A stretch of 64,000 nt of DNA from Spinellus fusiger (taxonomy: Eukaryota; Mucoromycota; Mucoromycetes; Mucorales; Phycomycetaceae). The notes beneath the pieces were generated by a model. That model saw nothing but the letters and a program-made list of their open reading frames with translations, made no database searches and was not told the DNA's origin. The stretch is from NCBI GenBank assembly GCA_025094145.1, contig JALLLS010000010.1:434001-498000 (forward strand). The letters are read 5' to 3'. The position numbers and the translations under genes were made by a program. Positions 12,481 to 24,077 of the stretch are shown here, piece after piece; positions within the stretch are counted from its first letter, which is position 1; every line of letters starts with the position of its first letter.

Positions 12481-12545
12481 ACACTGGGGGTTGAACCTAG
12501 GCCACACCGGTGGCATCTTGCATTACCACCACTACACCATGCCAA
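12481..12545 (-). repeat. tRNA-Gly-like SINE head with RNA polymerase III A and B boxes
   Basis: On the minus strand from about 12543 the sequence starts GGCATGGTGTAGTGGTGGTA. It contains an A box TGGTGTAGTGG (consensus TRGYNNARNNGG) and, 31 nt later, a perfect B box GGTTCAACCCC (GGTTCRANNCC). The piece TGCAAGATGCCACC resembles the anticodon arm of eukaryotic tRNA-Gly(GCC). The acceptor stem cannot be closed and the T stem is imperfect, so it is not a working tRNA gene. A tRNA-derived SINE, or a decayed tRNA copy, explains it best. A body could extend left to roughly 12380, but its 3' end and target duplications were not found. Confidence 0.55.
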
Positions 12546-15500
12546 ACATCTACTTTGACACAGTGTGTGTGCGGCTTCCAAGCCTCAGCCACCAAGAACT
12601 AAGTACGGACCGCACCATCCTGTTGCTCGAGTCCGAACCATGACGTGAGCCGGTACCTTCTTTCCTTCGGTGAATACCTAATAAGCTTGAATTCCTCTTT
12701 TCTCTTTTCTTCCCTTTTCGGTGCGCTTTCTCCTTTCTTTTTCGAAATCACTTTTTCTTTCTCTGCACCACGCTTTTCTCCATCCTTCATTTTCCAGTCC
12801 ACATTTTTCGTTTGTTTTCATTTTATTAATTACTATTATTTTGGTAATTCAGTATTGTTAACCTTATTTCGTGGCGTATTTCATATTATTTTACTCCATT
12901 ATCCCATCTATATCATTGTAAGTTACGTAATAGTATAATTACATTAAGAATTACACTATTACTACACTCTACAATGCTTATATGAATTGACTTCATTATA
13001 TTTTCACCCTATTGTCTATTAGTATAAATAATCTTTGTTATCTCACTAATAAACAGTGTCGAATTCCATCTTGATACCTCTTTCTGAATATTTCTTATTC
13101 TTTTATTTTGCTATCTTATTCTTCCATTCCAATTGGATCTTTCAGAGACAAGTGTTATCACTTTGTTGATTTCTACTTGTGAATTATCCATTGTGTTTTG
13201 TTTGTACAAGTCAATTCTCTGTGTAGTCTTGATTGTACTGTTTTTCTTTGTGAACTTGTTGTTCACTGTTTTCTCTTTATATTTGTATACCACGATATCC
13301 CTTTCTCAATTACATTCACTTGTGAGTGTAAATTCCATTTCATTTTAGATAGTCGATTCATTTGAAGAGACTATTCTCCTTTTTCCCCGAACCCATTTCC
13401 CTCCATTATCAGTGATCATCCTTATCTCAACCTTTATTTCTATCTTTTTATCCACCCATCACACATTAAATACTACACGCGTCAACTTTAGCTTCAGTAG
13501 CGCCACATCACGTTTGGTCATCACTGCTATTGGCATAGTCGGCTACTAAAAGAATGCATTGGCTGAATCTACTACAGCCAATGATTGCTAGTCATTGATC
13601 TTTCACACATTTTCTGCTTTATGGTTTGACATTGACCTTTTGTTGAACCTAAGGGTGATATTTAGTTTTGAAACTTTATTTGGGGGTTTTTTTTTTAAAA
13701 AAAACAAAATAAAAAAACAAAATAAAGTAGACAGATAGGGGCAAGATTAGCTTATGAGCCGCTTTATATCTTTTGCTACCCAATTCACAACAACCTCTAT
13801 GCACAAAAAAGGATGAACAAACTGTTAAAGTTAAGCATTGATGAGTTACTAATAATATATTCAATGCCTTGTGAATAGGGTCACTCTGTAGCCAATCGGG
13901 ATCACTTCCTGTAGTAGCCATGTGTTAAAGATGAATACCTAATTCTCTTTCTCTTATTTCTCTTGGGACTGCTTAGGAATAAAAATAGGATGAATAAAAG
14001 GATGAATAGCTTGCCTCACATGGTAAAATATTTTTAAAGGGAATATATAGTGTTTGGCTTCTACTTTCTTTACTTTTCATATTATTATAATTGTGTGTCT
14101 ATTAGACTGTGAGATAGCAATATTAGCTATTATTATGTATAGTTTAAATTTACGTTTTGTTATATTATTTAAAGGACAATTCAGGGTAATAGAATGACCA
14201 ATGCTCAATGAGTACATTATACTCCCCAAATAGAGAACCTTAAACGGTATGATAATATTCATGTCTTTTTATATTTATTGAAAGCCCATCCACTCTCCTT
14301 CATTGCCTAAAAAACATCTATTAAATGTCTAATAGAAGTTATTACATAAGGCTCACAAGAGTATAAGAATATAATATATAACTTTGTTTCCTATAATATG
14401 AGATAATGTCATATTCAGTTAAATCTTTCCAAGACATCCTTTTTCCTTTTCCTTTTCCTTTTCCTTTTCCTTTTCCTGTTTGTGTTTGTGTTTGTATTCC
14501 TTTTTTTTATATATGCCTAGAGATAAGAGCTGATAAACAATTTTTTTATTGAATCTTGGAGATATAGCGCAGTATAAAGTGTTCAAATTAGTATTTTAAT
14601 ATAACTACTTAACTCTATCTCTATTTACGTAAGCAAATAAAATTGATGTTAATTCCCTCTATTTCTCTGTCATGAGAATATAATCAAACCTATATTTAAT
14701 GCATACGAAATACTCTTTAGAAAATTTATTTATTTATAAATATTTAACAAGTAGGTGGTGGGGCAAACAGAGAAGAGTGATTTAGTGTGATCCAATAGGA
14801 TTAAAATAAGTCTAATGTCATACATACACTCAAGAAGAAATAAAATGATAAAGTGTGCATAGAGAGTGTATCTGGTACACAGGGAAATTTATACAAACAG
14901 CTAGAGATGTTCGTTTGAAAAACATTAAACTAACTCTTTACAGTGAAAGACAGAGTAAAAAAAAAAAAGTATATTTTGTACTTTATAATGAAATTAAATC
15001 CCAACTATGGTCGGCGGATCAAATGTATATCTTTTTCAAGTTATTTTACTTCTCAATGATAAACATATTGAAAGTGGGTTTTCTGACTTAGCAAAATTTC
15101 TATTATTTGGAAGCTATCTTTATATATTTTTAGTTTTTTTTCAAGCAACTGCATGAATTCTGGAGAAAATCAACAATTGTCTGAGATAAATCCTAATGTT
15201 GTCTGAGTCTAGAAGAAAATAGAAGGCTTTTATGATATTAGGATGACCTTTTGATACAGACTGTTTTATAAACTGAAATACATTTACAGCGGGTCTTTCT
15301 TTGAGTTCTAAAGAAGATTATGTCTATGTAAAATGCAGATTGAATATTAATAAAGACATTTAATGTAAAAAAATTCACACCGTGAAACTAGTCATTATAG
15401 ATAGAGTGCTTAACTTTGTTTTACAGAGCATCTATTTTAAGTATGATATAAAAATGGCTATGGTAGTCAGTATCAAGGCATTTTTAATGGAAAGAAATAC

Positions 15501-17413
15501 TCAGTTTTTGGTATAGATTTTAGTAAATAAACTGGTATAACATCCAATGTAAAAGTATCTTTTTTTATAGTAGCTACATGTTTTTTATGTGTTCTTTAGA
15601 CCAACATGTTATATATGAGAGTGGGATAATAAAAAGTTAGGAATATATAGAATATATTTTAAAGTACCTTGTTTGGTGGATTCTGTGTACCAATCACACA
15701 TTAGGGGTTTTTTTTTTTAAAAAAAATTCTTGTGTAAATAGAATAGAGTAAAGATTAAGTAAACTCTAAACTATAGAACCCTACACAGGAATTAACAATA
15801 AAAGAGGAGAAAGTGTCTCAAAAGAGCATAAGAATTTCCACTAAAGAGAAAAAAAATGACGGCAAGTGCATGTAAATGAGTACATGGAATAAGAGTTCAA
15901 AAATGAATAAGTTTTAATAAGAACATTTACGACACTAGAAAGAAAAATTCCTTTCTGCTGTCGTTATAAATCTAGCAGAGAATAGATTTAAAGGAATCAA
16001 CAGCACTGATTATACCACTTTAACACATATATCAAACATTTTTGATTCTGCTAATTGAACTAATAGTTGGTATTATAAGAGAAAAAGAATGAAGATAGTT
16101 TGAGATGTGAGAGCTCAACGGCTATTTTTATTGAAATGATAGGGTATTTATTGCCTTTTTTTCTTTCTTTCTCAGACAATCTTCAGTTTATTCAATGAGC
16201 ATATTTCTGACTCATTGCACCGCCCAATGTCATAGGTAGAGGTAAATAAATGAACACCTTACAAAGGTATTAGAGAAAAAAATGATCAGGCTATTTTATT
16301 GCCATAAAGAATCCCAAGCCATGTGTAATAAAACATGGATACAGTCATTTATGATATTTGCATTCTACATGAGTCAAGGCCTATACGAAAAGAGGAATGA
16401 GCATCCTTCACGATCAAATGATTGAAACTATGAAAAGATGTTGACAAGTTTCAAGTTATTTTTTTTTGTGAATATATTTCAAGAGTATTAAGTAGAATGT
16501 GTTGATAAGTAATTCAAATAAAAGAAATGATTTAGAAAAAGAAACTCAACTTTCAACAGCAATGACTACTACGTACGTTTTCTTTTCTTAGAGGAATCAT
16601 TATCATGAACTACGAGATCAAAATAGAATACATACCTATAGATTCTCATAGAGAGTTAGATACACCTATAGCGACATCTAAATCTACATTCTATAACAAT
16701 AACTTGATGAATATAGAATGAAATACTTGAATCCAAGCGATAAACGTCACAGCTAAGCCTATCTGACAAAGGATGGACTGCCCTGGAATTGAAGCTCAGA
16801 ATCTCCTGTCGATTCTGGTCTTTATTTGTCTTCTATTCTCAGGGAAATACGCGTATTACATGTCATTCCTATGCATTTGAAATGTAATCTACAGATTCTC
16901 ATAGAACGCACTTTTTACTTAATATAGGTCTGTCAGTCCCATCCTAGGCCTGGTAGAATGCAGATGTAGCCTTTAAGTTACTGGTCATCAAAATCAATAG
17001 CCCAAGAGATTGCACGATAAACTCTGCTAGTTCCAATGCCATAAGCATGTATCTTTTTCCCTGGAGACTGCCTACTCAATAGCAGGTTCATCAGATGAGG
17101 AAGTTGTGTTAAAAAAAAGAAGATTCTTCTGCTCACTTGTAAATCAAAGAAGATGAGTTTCTTGACTTTGTTTATGATTTTTGTTTTGCCTCCCTCCTCC
17201 TCCCTTTTTCTTCTTTTCTTTTTTTCCCTAGACTGTTCAAACAAAGACCACTCACGATCTAGCCTTAGTGCATCTTTTTCTTTAGTTTCACGTACTTCAA
17301 TCTCCTCCTCTCCGTTAACTTCCCTTTTTAGGTGAAATTATTTTATATTCTTCTCTTTCTTTCTTTGTATATTCTCTTTCTTATTTCTTTGTGTTCCTTT
17401 TCTAATTTTTATC
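12546..17413. other. AT-rich intergenic region, no gene recognised
   Basis: About 4.9 kb with no supported gene. It holds a (CCTTTT)n run at about 14438-14477 and two near-palindromic poly-T/poly-A stretches near 13683-13705 and 15708-15728. A long pyrimidine-rich stretch at 17170-17400 lies directly upstream of the HSF-type gene and probably belongs to its promoter and 5' UTR. Short open frames in this block have no family resemblance. Confidence 0.55.
14438..14477. repeat. (CCTTTT)n microsatellite
   Basis: About six perfect hexamer units in tandem, followed by a short TGTTTG run. It lies in non-coding sequence and has no visible role. Confidence 0.9.
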
Positions 17414-18740
17414 ATGGGAAAAAGCAGACATATTGGTGGCAGTGACCGTTTTCATTTGAATTCGAATCAGACATTATCAACCACAAACAATACATTTAGA
17501 ATAGCACCCCTTGTAAGCGCTACTTTTATCACCAAGCTCTATAGGTATTCCCTGGTAATATGTAAACTGTATTAATAATACAGTAAAAAAACAAAAACAA
17601 AAAAGAATTCTCAACAACCAAGACCACCAACAACTTATCAGTTGGACACCCTCTGGGTCCCAGTTTTGTGTTCATGACATTGAACAGTTCTCCTCACAGA
17701 TATTGCCACTCTACTTTAAACATAGTAACTGGCCTAGCTTCGTACGCCAATTGAATAGTAAGTGTCAATATAAATGCAAACTTAGCATTAGTGTACGGGT
17801 TTCATAAAGTAGGAAGTCTCCACACGACATCCACCACAAACGAACGCCAACACAATGGCCTAATGTGTAAATTTAAACATATTGATTTTCAGCGTGACCA
17901 GCCTAGTTTATTACAGCATATTCGACGCAAACGAGGAAGGTTGTCTTATGAAACAACTTTTCGCTGTACAGGGATGGGTGATATAGCCCACCAAAAAGAG
18001 ATACCATCGACCCACGAGCCTGAATCAATCCATCGACCAAGTTCCACCTTCAAACCAACGACAGATTCAGCACCTATGACCACATCCCCATCTTCTTTAT
18101 CCGAAAAGGCAGTGAATATAAACAGAAGCCTAGACAATGTTTGCCAAATGAATACAAACATCGACATGCTCAAGAAGAAGACAGAATCAGTGCAGGAGGA
18201 TCTTGACTCTCTTCGAAACTGTGTCTTTCAACAGCAACAGGTAAATAACGAGTGCGGGTTGTTGAGACGATGACTGCAGCGATGCTCTCTGTTCGTGCCA
18301 TTCATTTCATTGGAACCTATGGCTAGTTGATTGAGAGGATTGCTGCTATTGTACCCGATTCAAAAGATACCAACACAGAAAGAAGCCGAAAAATGATACA
18401 ACAAGACATTCATCATGGTAAATGAGTTGTGTGTAGTTGTGTGTAGTTGTGTGTATGGAAGAGAGAGAAAAAGAGGGGGTTTTTTTTTGTTCTCTTTCAA
18501 CATTAGTAAGGAGAAATACTCATATAAATCCCAGTCCGCCAAATGTTACTCTCTACACAAATGCACTCATTGGATCTATCTCAATCGAAACCTTGCGAAC
18601 AATCTACTTCCAAGAACAAGTCTGATGCTTTAAAGATAACATCTCTGATCCATTCTTCCTCACCTAAAAACAAGAGATGGGCCAACCATTTGTTTTATGA
18701 CTCTACCTCAAGTGACAGCTCCAGCAGCAAAAAAAAATAG
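17414..18740 (+). CDS. HSF-type transcription factor, five exons
   Basis: Proposed exons are 17414-17544, 17606-17757, 17792-18240, 18327-18417 and 18535-18740, giving 342 residues. Residues about 32-130 form an HSF-type winged-helix DNA-binding domain: [20 protein letters not shown], then [27 protein letters not shown] and [18 protein letters not shown]. These are canonical family positions, and the exon joins restore them across splice sites. A coiled-coil-like stretch follows ([20 protein letters not shown]), the oligomerisation position in this family. The C-terminus is Ser/Lys-rich. Such factors bind inverted GAA-type elements in the nucleus, but which fungal member this is (Hsf1, Sfl1 or Skn7 type) cannot be told. 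Intron 2 is only 34 nt. The exon 3-4 join is least certain, since an extra coding stretch at 18267-18326 is possible. The ATG is the first in frame. Confidence 0.82.
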
Positions 18741-19259
18741 GCCCTGACTCTAGTCCACTTCTTTCCAATGATAACCATAAGCCGTTTTTATTATTATTAT
18801 ATATATATATTTTATTCATCTTATTTCAGTTTTCCCTTTCTTTAGTATAAGAATAATAAGTACACAAGGAGTCAATTTACAATATCATTATTCATTCTAT
18901 TTTAAATATGCAACACCCATAACAACAACAACAAAAAGACATACAGTTCAAGGTAATCTTTTTTCTTTCTTATGTGTGGGTGTAGACTGCTTTATCTATT
19001 CACTCTTCTCTACTAGTCGCCTTATCTTTATCAGTGCCAGTGCCAGTGCCAGTATCAGTGCCAAGTGCCAGTATCACTCTATAGACATCAGCATCAGTGC
19101 CAGCAAGAAGCCTTCATAAATGATTTACATAAAAATAAATGGCATTAGTCCAGCAAGGGGAGAAAGGGGAGTATTAAGCAAAGAATGTCACAGTGTCTGT
19201 TTTTACTCTTTATGATTCCCTCATTACTAAACAACTTGTTCACTCCACGTGAGCCCCTA
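18741..19259. other. Intergenic region with short tandem repeats
   Basis: Non-coding DNA between the HSF-type and DeSI genes. It includes a GTGCCA/GTATCA-type tandem run at about 19033-19105. No gene was recognised. The region probably holds the HSF-gene 3' UTR and the promoter of the next gene. Confidence 0.6.
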
Positions 19260-20082
19260 ATGCAGGGCTGCAAAGGTAGATGAGCTCACCGTCATCCATA
19301 CACACACACACACAACTATACACAACTATACACAACTATACACAACTATATATATATACACACATACACACACTAACACAACCACAGTATCCATTAATGT
19401 ATATGACATGGTAATGACAATGAGCAGTGTCACTTTGCTCATCCTCATTAGGTACCCCCCAGTCTACTTACGACGACTGGTTATTGGGTCATGGGAATAG
19501 GTAGAGTGGCTTTGGTATATCATTTTCTTATGCTAGGAAAATACAAAGGCATCTATCATTCTGGTCTTGAATTGAACGACAAGGAATATTGTTTTGGTGG
19601 CCATGATAGACCCAACACTACAGGTGTATTTATGATGGAGCCCAAGGTAGGCCCGCCGGGTGTCATTCTCAAGTAGGTTCATCAGAAGAAAATAGGCAAG
19701 GTTCTTGTTGACCTTTTCTTTCGGCAGACGCTCTATTGATATGGGATACACTTCTTGTACTGAACAAGAGATCCAGGCCATCCTGAGGGAGATATCAGGA
19801 GAATTCGACGGTACTACCTACAGTCTATTAACAAGGTATCTATTGCTATGTTAATGGACATGCTATTCATGGTATAGAAACTGCAACCACTTCACAGACA
19901 CACTCTGTCTCCGTCTTACAGGCAGATCAGCACCTGCTTGGATCAACCGAGCAGCACGCATTGGCACTCTCTTCCCTTGCCTGGTATCAGACAGTATGGT
20001 GGTGCCTCCAGATTTAGAAGACGAAGAAGATGTGGATTCTACTTATACATCTTCATCTCTCCTCAACAATACTACCTTATAA
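19260..20082 (+). CDS. PPPDE-family (DeSI-like) cysteine isopeptidase, six exons
   Basis: Exons 19260-19275, 19388-19410, 19452-19500, 19549-19672, 19728-19835 and 19878-20082 give 174 residues. The N-terminus reads VSINVYDM, then GIGIYHSGLELNDKEYCFGG, which holds the catalytic His of the PPPDE fold. RNCNHFTDTLC carries the nucleophile Cys, and APAWINRAARIGTLFPCL is the usual C-terminal signature. Length and order match DeSI-2 type proteins, which are proposed deSUMOylating or deubiquitinating isopeptidases in the cytoplasm. The first exon codes only five and a third residues. Its intron spans a CA-rich microsatellite with repeats of CACAACTATA (about 19310-19350). Four of the five introns are 41-55 nt. 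The 16-nt first exon is the least certain part; the rest is well supported by conservation across junctions. Confidence 0.87.
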
Positions 20083-20362
20083 TAATACTCTTCTTCACGT
20101 GATTAATAAAGTATGAACCACAAACAGTTAGAGAATATCACTTGCTAGATTCAGCAGCATTTCCCTAGTGTTATAGTTTACTTATTGACACCTTGGTCTG
20201 ATAGACTAGGCTTGTTATGCTCTACTAGGGAGTGTAGTCTTGTACATTCTAGTATGTGTTTGCTATTGGGTAGTGATCAACAAATACTCTCTACCTAAAC
20301 ACTCCATAATACAGTTATTATTATTATTATTATTATTTATTAGGTAGATTCAATGGATCCTA

Positions 20363-20881
20363 TCAACTACAGTGGTGGGGCCTTTTTGTTCTCTTGGAGG
20401 ATGTCTGTGGCCCAATATACAAAGGATGACAGAGGTACTCTTCATCCAGATCACTGCGCTTTAGACATGTCAGACACACACGGATGTTAAATAGCCCCAC
20501 CACTGGCTCCAGTCGTTTGGGAAGAGGCCGTACTGTCATAAGAATTGCACTCAGTTCAAGACGAGGGTATTCTTTCGTGCCCTTGGGAGGTCTTCCTCTG
20601 CGTGGTGTAGAGGGCAGTAGAAAAGGATTGATCCCGTGTTGGCGATAGTAGGTGTGTTTTGGATGCTGGCAGTATCCTGTGCGGGTGGTAGGAGACAGCA
20701 TCTCGGGGGCTTTTGGACAGGACCAGGTGAGGTCTGGCATGGACATGGAGAGCAGGTCAAAGAACAGCTTATCATCCAAATGGACAGGGGATTCCAGGCT
20801 GTAGACTATATCTTTCTCTTGGTTCTGATCAAATATATTCCCAATAAGATAGTCCAATGGGTCTTCTAAAGGGACTGACAT
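20363..20881 (-). CDS. Small basic protein with AT-hook-like motif, possibly Rua1-C-like
   Basis: A single open frame of 172 codons, from the ATG at 20881 to the stop at 20363. It is convergent with the DeSI gene, 280 bp away. The first 60 residues are acidic and hydrophobic. The middle holds TYYRQHGINPFLLPSTPRRG and then RRGRPPKG, an AT-hook core that suggests DNA binding. Near the C-terminus RVCLTCLKRSDLDEEYLCHP offers a Cys/His cluster that could bind zinc. The spacing of HGIN and Pro residues recalls the C-terminal domain of the fungal regulator Rua1, but that is only a weak resemblance. The frame has balanced codon use and no low-complexity bias, supporting a real gene. Function is unknown and probably nuclear. 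Confidence 0.6.
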   Translation of the reverse strand: MSVPLEDPLDYLIGNIFDQNQEKDIVYSLESPVHLDDKLFFDLLSMSMPDLTWSCPKAPEMLSPTTRTGYCQHPKHTYYRQHGINPFLLPSTPRRGRPPKGTKEYPRLELSAILMTVRPLPKRLEPVVGLFNIRVCLTCLKRSDLDEEYLCHPLYIGPQTSSKRTKRPHHCS

Positions 20882-21918
20882 GGTAGATGATGAGTGTGTT
20901 TAGGAAAGGCTCTTTCGTTGGTTTCTTTCTTTTATATATATATTTATACTTGTATATAAATATATAAATATATATATTATTAGCAGTTGTTAATGTAGTG
21001 TAAACTATCAAAGATTATTTATAGTTTTACACTCCAAGAAATACACATCAAAGAACATCAAGGAACATCAAAAGGAGAGATCTATAGGGAAAAAAAACAG
21101 GCTCTACACTTGAGTGAGTCCAGTCTACTTTCTTTAAAGAGGTCTTTTGGGTGGCTGAGGCTTGTACAGATAGACTAGTGCCGTTTATTATTCATCATTG
21201 TAAGGATGAGGGACTAAGGAGCAGAAAAGAATGCCCAGGTGCGTGTTCTCATAGGGATAAACACTCAGAATGTAGGCACAGGGTATCAATGGCCACCTAT
21301 GAGCCCCAGCCAACAAACACTTAAACTCCATGTAAATATTGTATTTATTTTTTGTTTGCTGGCTTCCTCACTGCCTTTGTCTCCGCTTTCTGCCTTTTTC
21401 CTTTGGCTGTCACTCTTTCCATTTCTCTTGGATTTTTGGCACGTCTCTATTGACTTGGTATTTCACAGCAACAGCAACAGCACCAGCACCAGCACCAGCA
21501 CCGCAGCACTTACAGCTATAGCCACACGAGTAGCAGGTGCACACACATACAAATACACATACAAATACATACACATACATACACATACAAATACACATAC
21601 ACACACACACATACACACACATCCGCACACTACACACATACATACACACCTGTACACACACCCGCACACATACACAAGTAGCAGGCACACGTATCACAAC
21701 CACTCCACCACCCACACCAGCAAAGGGAAAAAAAAAGAGAGAAAAAAAAACACAGACGCTTGCTCATTTTATATGTACGCTCCATTCTCATTCTCATTCA
21801 TTCTCATTGTTTATTCTCATTGTTTATTCTTTCTTTTATTTCTTGGTGTGTTTTATCTGGCTGTAGTTTCATTTTCTTCTTCCTTCTTCCTTTACATTCT
21901 TGTGCATTCATTAGAACC
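20882..21918. other. Intergenic region with CA-rich microsatellites
   Basis: Spacer between two divergent genes, so it should hold both promoters. It contains an AT-only run near 20935-20980, an ACCAGC/AACAGC stretch at 21467-21505 and a long ACACAT/ACAAAT stretch at 21539-21685. A pyrimidine-rich stretch at 21770-21910 lies just before the start of the deubiquitinase gene. Open frames across the repeats are repeat artefacts. Confidence 0.65.
21539..21685. repeat. CA/ACAT-rich compound microsatellite
   Basis: Almost uninterrupted alternation of ACACAT, ACAAAT and ACACAC units over about 145 bp. The repeat leaves several frames open on both strands, none with protein-like content. Confidence 0.9.
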
Positions 21919-23720
21919 ATGCCATCGGGAAAGGTAGGTAACAAAGCATGACGCTATTCACCAAAGAAAAACAGATCCAGGCACCCACCCTTTGTTTCGG
22001 AGACATTACCCGAGAAGAGATCAATACACTGTTGAGTGAGGCAGGTGTATCACTGAATGCTCCTCAAAAGGTAAACCGCTTGGGATGAACCAGCTAATCA
22101 GCGTGTAGACTCCATTTACAACTGGCATGCGTCGAAAGCAACGTAGTGTACGTGACAAGAGTGTAGCTAGTCACGCCACTGTCAATGGTACTGCTACTAC
22201 TGCTACTACTACTACTACCACCACCACCACTGCTGCTGCTACTGCTGCTACTACCACCACTGCTACTACCACCACTACTACCACTGCTGCCACAGTGGCT
22301 ACTGCATCAGCCGGCCATACCTCAACAACTCCCAGTGCAAATGAACCGGCCATACCTGAACCAAAAGAAGAGCCTGCCCCCAAACCCAAACCTACCAGTT
22401 GGGCCGCCCTTCTCAAACCCACCACCCCACCCCACCACCCCACCACAAAACAGTCAACAGCAAAGACAAAGAAGACACCTGTTGTGGGCGTCCACACCCC
22501 AAAACTCACTGGCATTGCAGAGATCATCAGTGCCTACCAGCCTATTTATGAAGGTCCTCTCTTGCAGCCCCGTGGACTCATCAACAATGTGAACACCTGT
22601 TTTATGAATGTGGTAGGTTAGTCCACGGATTGCCACAAAGGGTACTAAAGAATTAGATTAGATTCTCCAACCCTTATCACACTGTCCACCCTTTTATCAT
22701 TTGATCAGAAGCATCAGTCAACAAGTGGTGCATACATTCAAAAGCAAGACGCCTCTATTAGACTCTTTGTAAGAGCCCATGTACTTTTTTTGTTGGGTGC
22801 TAACGGTGTAGAATCGAGTTTACCAATGAGTTTGTAGTAGATCGTAATGATCACTTGGAGCCTTACGGAAAGCCCTTTGTGCCTGAGTATGTGTACGATG
22901 CCCTTCGTGGATTAAAGCGATTTGACTCTCTCAAGGTAATGACACATCAACACATTTAGAAATTTGGATTGGAGATCCAACGTGGGTGTGTGTGTGTGTG
23001 TGTGTGTGTATAAATGTGTATTTATTAGGGTCGTCAAGAAGATGCTGAGGAGTTCTTATTCTTCCTGTTGGATGGACTGCATGAGGAAATGGTGGCAGGT
23101 AATAAAAATATAAAATATAAAAGGGAGGAGGAAGGAGTGCCATTGCAGTGGAGAGTGTTGTGACCATGGCTGACATGTTGAGTGGCTGCAGTGATCAAGG
23201 CTCAGAATGAGAAGAAAGAAAAGGCATTGGCCAACGGAACTCAGGAAGAATGGTTGGAAGTAGGTCCAAACAACAAGACAAGCAACTTGAGATCAGTAAG
23301 TGATGTGTGTGAGGATGTCCATTGAGGGTTAATGGGATTAGACGGGTTTCCAAGACTCTCCTATCAGCCGAATCTTTAGTGGCAAAGTGAGATCTGTTTT
23401 ACGGTGTCCAGGAGCCAAGGATTCTGTCAATTTAGAGCCCTTCCAGTCTCTTCCTCTTGATATACAGCCTACCAATGTCAATAGTGTCCAGGATGCTCTT
23501 CGTAATATGACACTTCCAGAAACAATGCATGACTACATGTCACCCAAAGGAGTGTGTGTGGATGCCACTAAACAGATATACTTTGAGACCATGCCACCTG
23601 TGCTTATCTTGCATATGAAGCGATTTGTCTTTGATAATACAGTGGGTGGTGTTCAGAAGCTACAAAAACAGGTATCTTACGAAACAAAACTCACCATTGA
23701 ATGTGGTAAGTGCAAAAGAA

Positions 23721-23751
<31 letters not shown>

Positions 23752-24077
23752 CAACAGAAGGGATAACTCAGTCTTATTAGAATGGATGCAAAATGCACGC
23801 ACATCCCCAGTAACTTATAAACTTTTCGGAGGTGAGTCAGTGGCATAAAGAGCAGTATTGACAGTCAGTTGTATACCATCATGGTGTGTCTGCGGGGGGT
23901 GGACACTATACATGTGACATTAAGCGACATAATGGAGAATGGCTTCACATTGATGACACTACTATCACTCCTATTTCTGAACAGCAAGTTTTGGTGACAG
24001 AACATAGTCGGACGGAATCCCTACATACAGAACAAGCTGCGTACATCCTGTTTTATATGCGATCATGTAAACCTTGA
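21919..24077 (+). CDS. Ubiquitin carboxyl-terminal hydrolase, USP10/Ubp3-like, ten exons
   Basis: Proposed exons: 21919-21933, 21975-22070, 22109-22612, 22662-22768, 22812-22935, 23029-23098, 23192-23295, 23342-23705, 23772-23831 and 23869-24077 (550 residues). The Cys box reads GLINNVNTCFMNV, split by an intron right after it. RQEDAEEFLFFLLDGLHEEM is the QQDA-type box. The His box is YHHGVSAGGGHYTCDIKRHN, followed by WLHIDD, which completes the catalytic set. It removes ubiquitin from substrates; the closest described relatives are animal USP10 and yeast Ubp3. Near the N-terminus, residues about 11-20 read LCFGDITREE, at the place where USP10 has its G3BP-binding FGDF motif. A Thr/Ala-rich low-complexity linker (22180-22320) separates it from the catalytic domain. 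An alternative start at 21948 would remove the first intron. Confidence 0.9.

Noticed and set aside
12481..12545. Functional tRNA-Gly gene
   Set aside because: The acceptor stem cannot be paired and the T stem is imperfect. A SINE head or dead tRNA copy fits better.
21239..21937. Open frame of 232 codons over the CA-rich repeats
   Set aside because: Its content is set by microsatellites and pyrimidine tracts, and it ends at the real start of the deubiquitinase gene.
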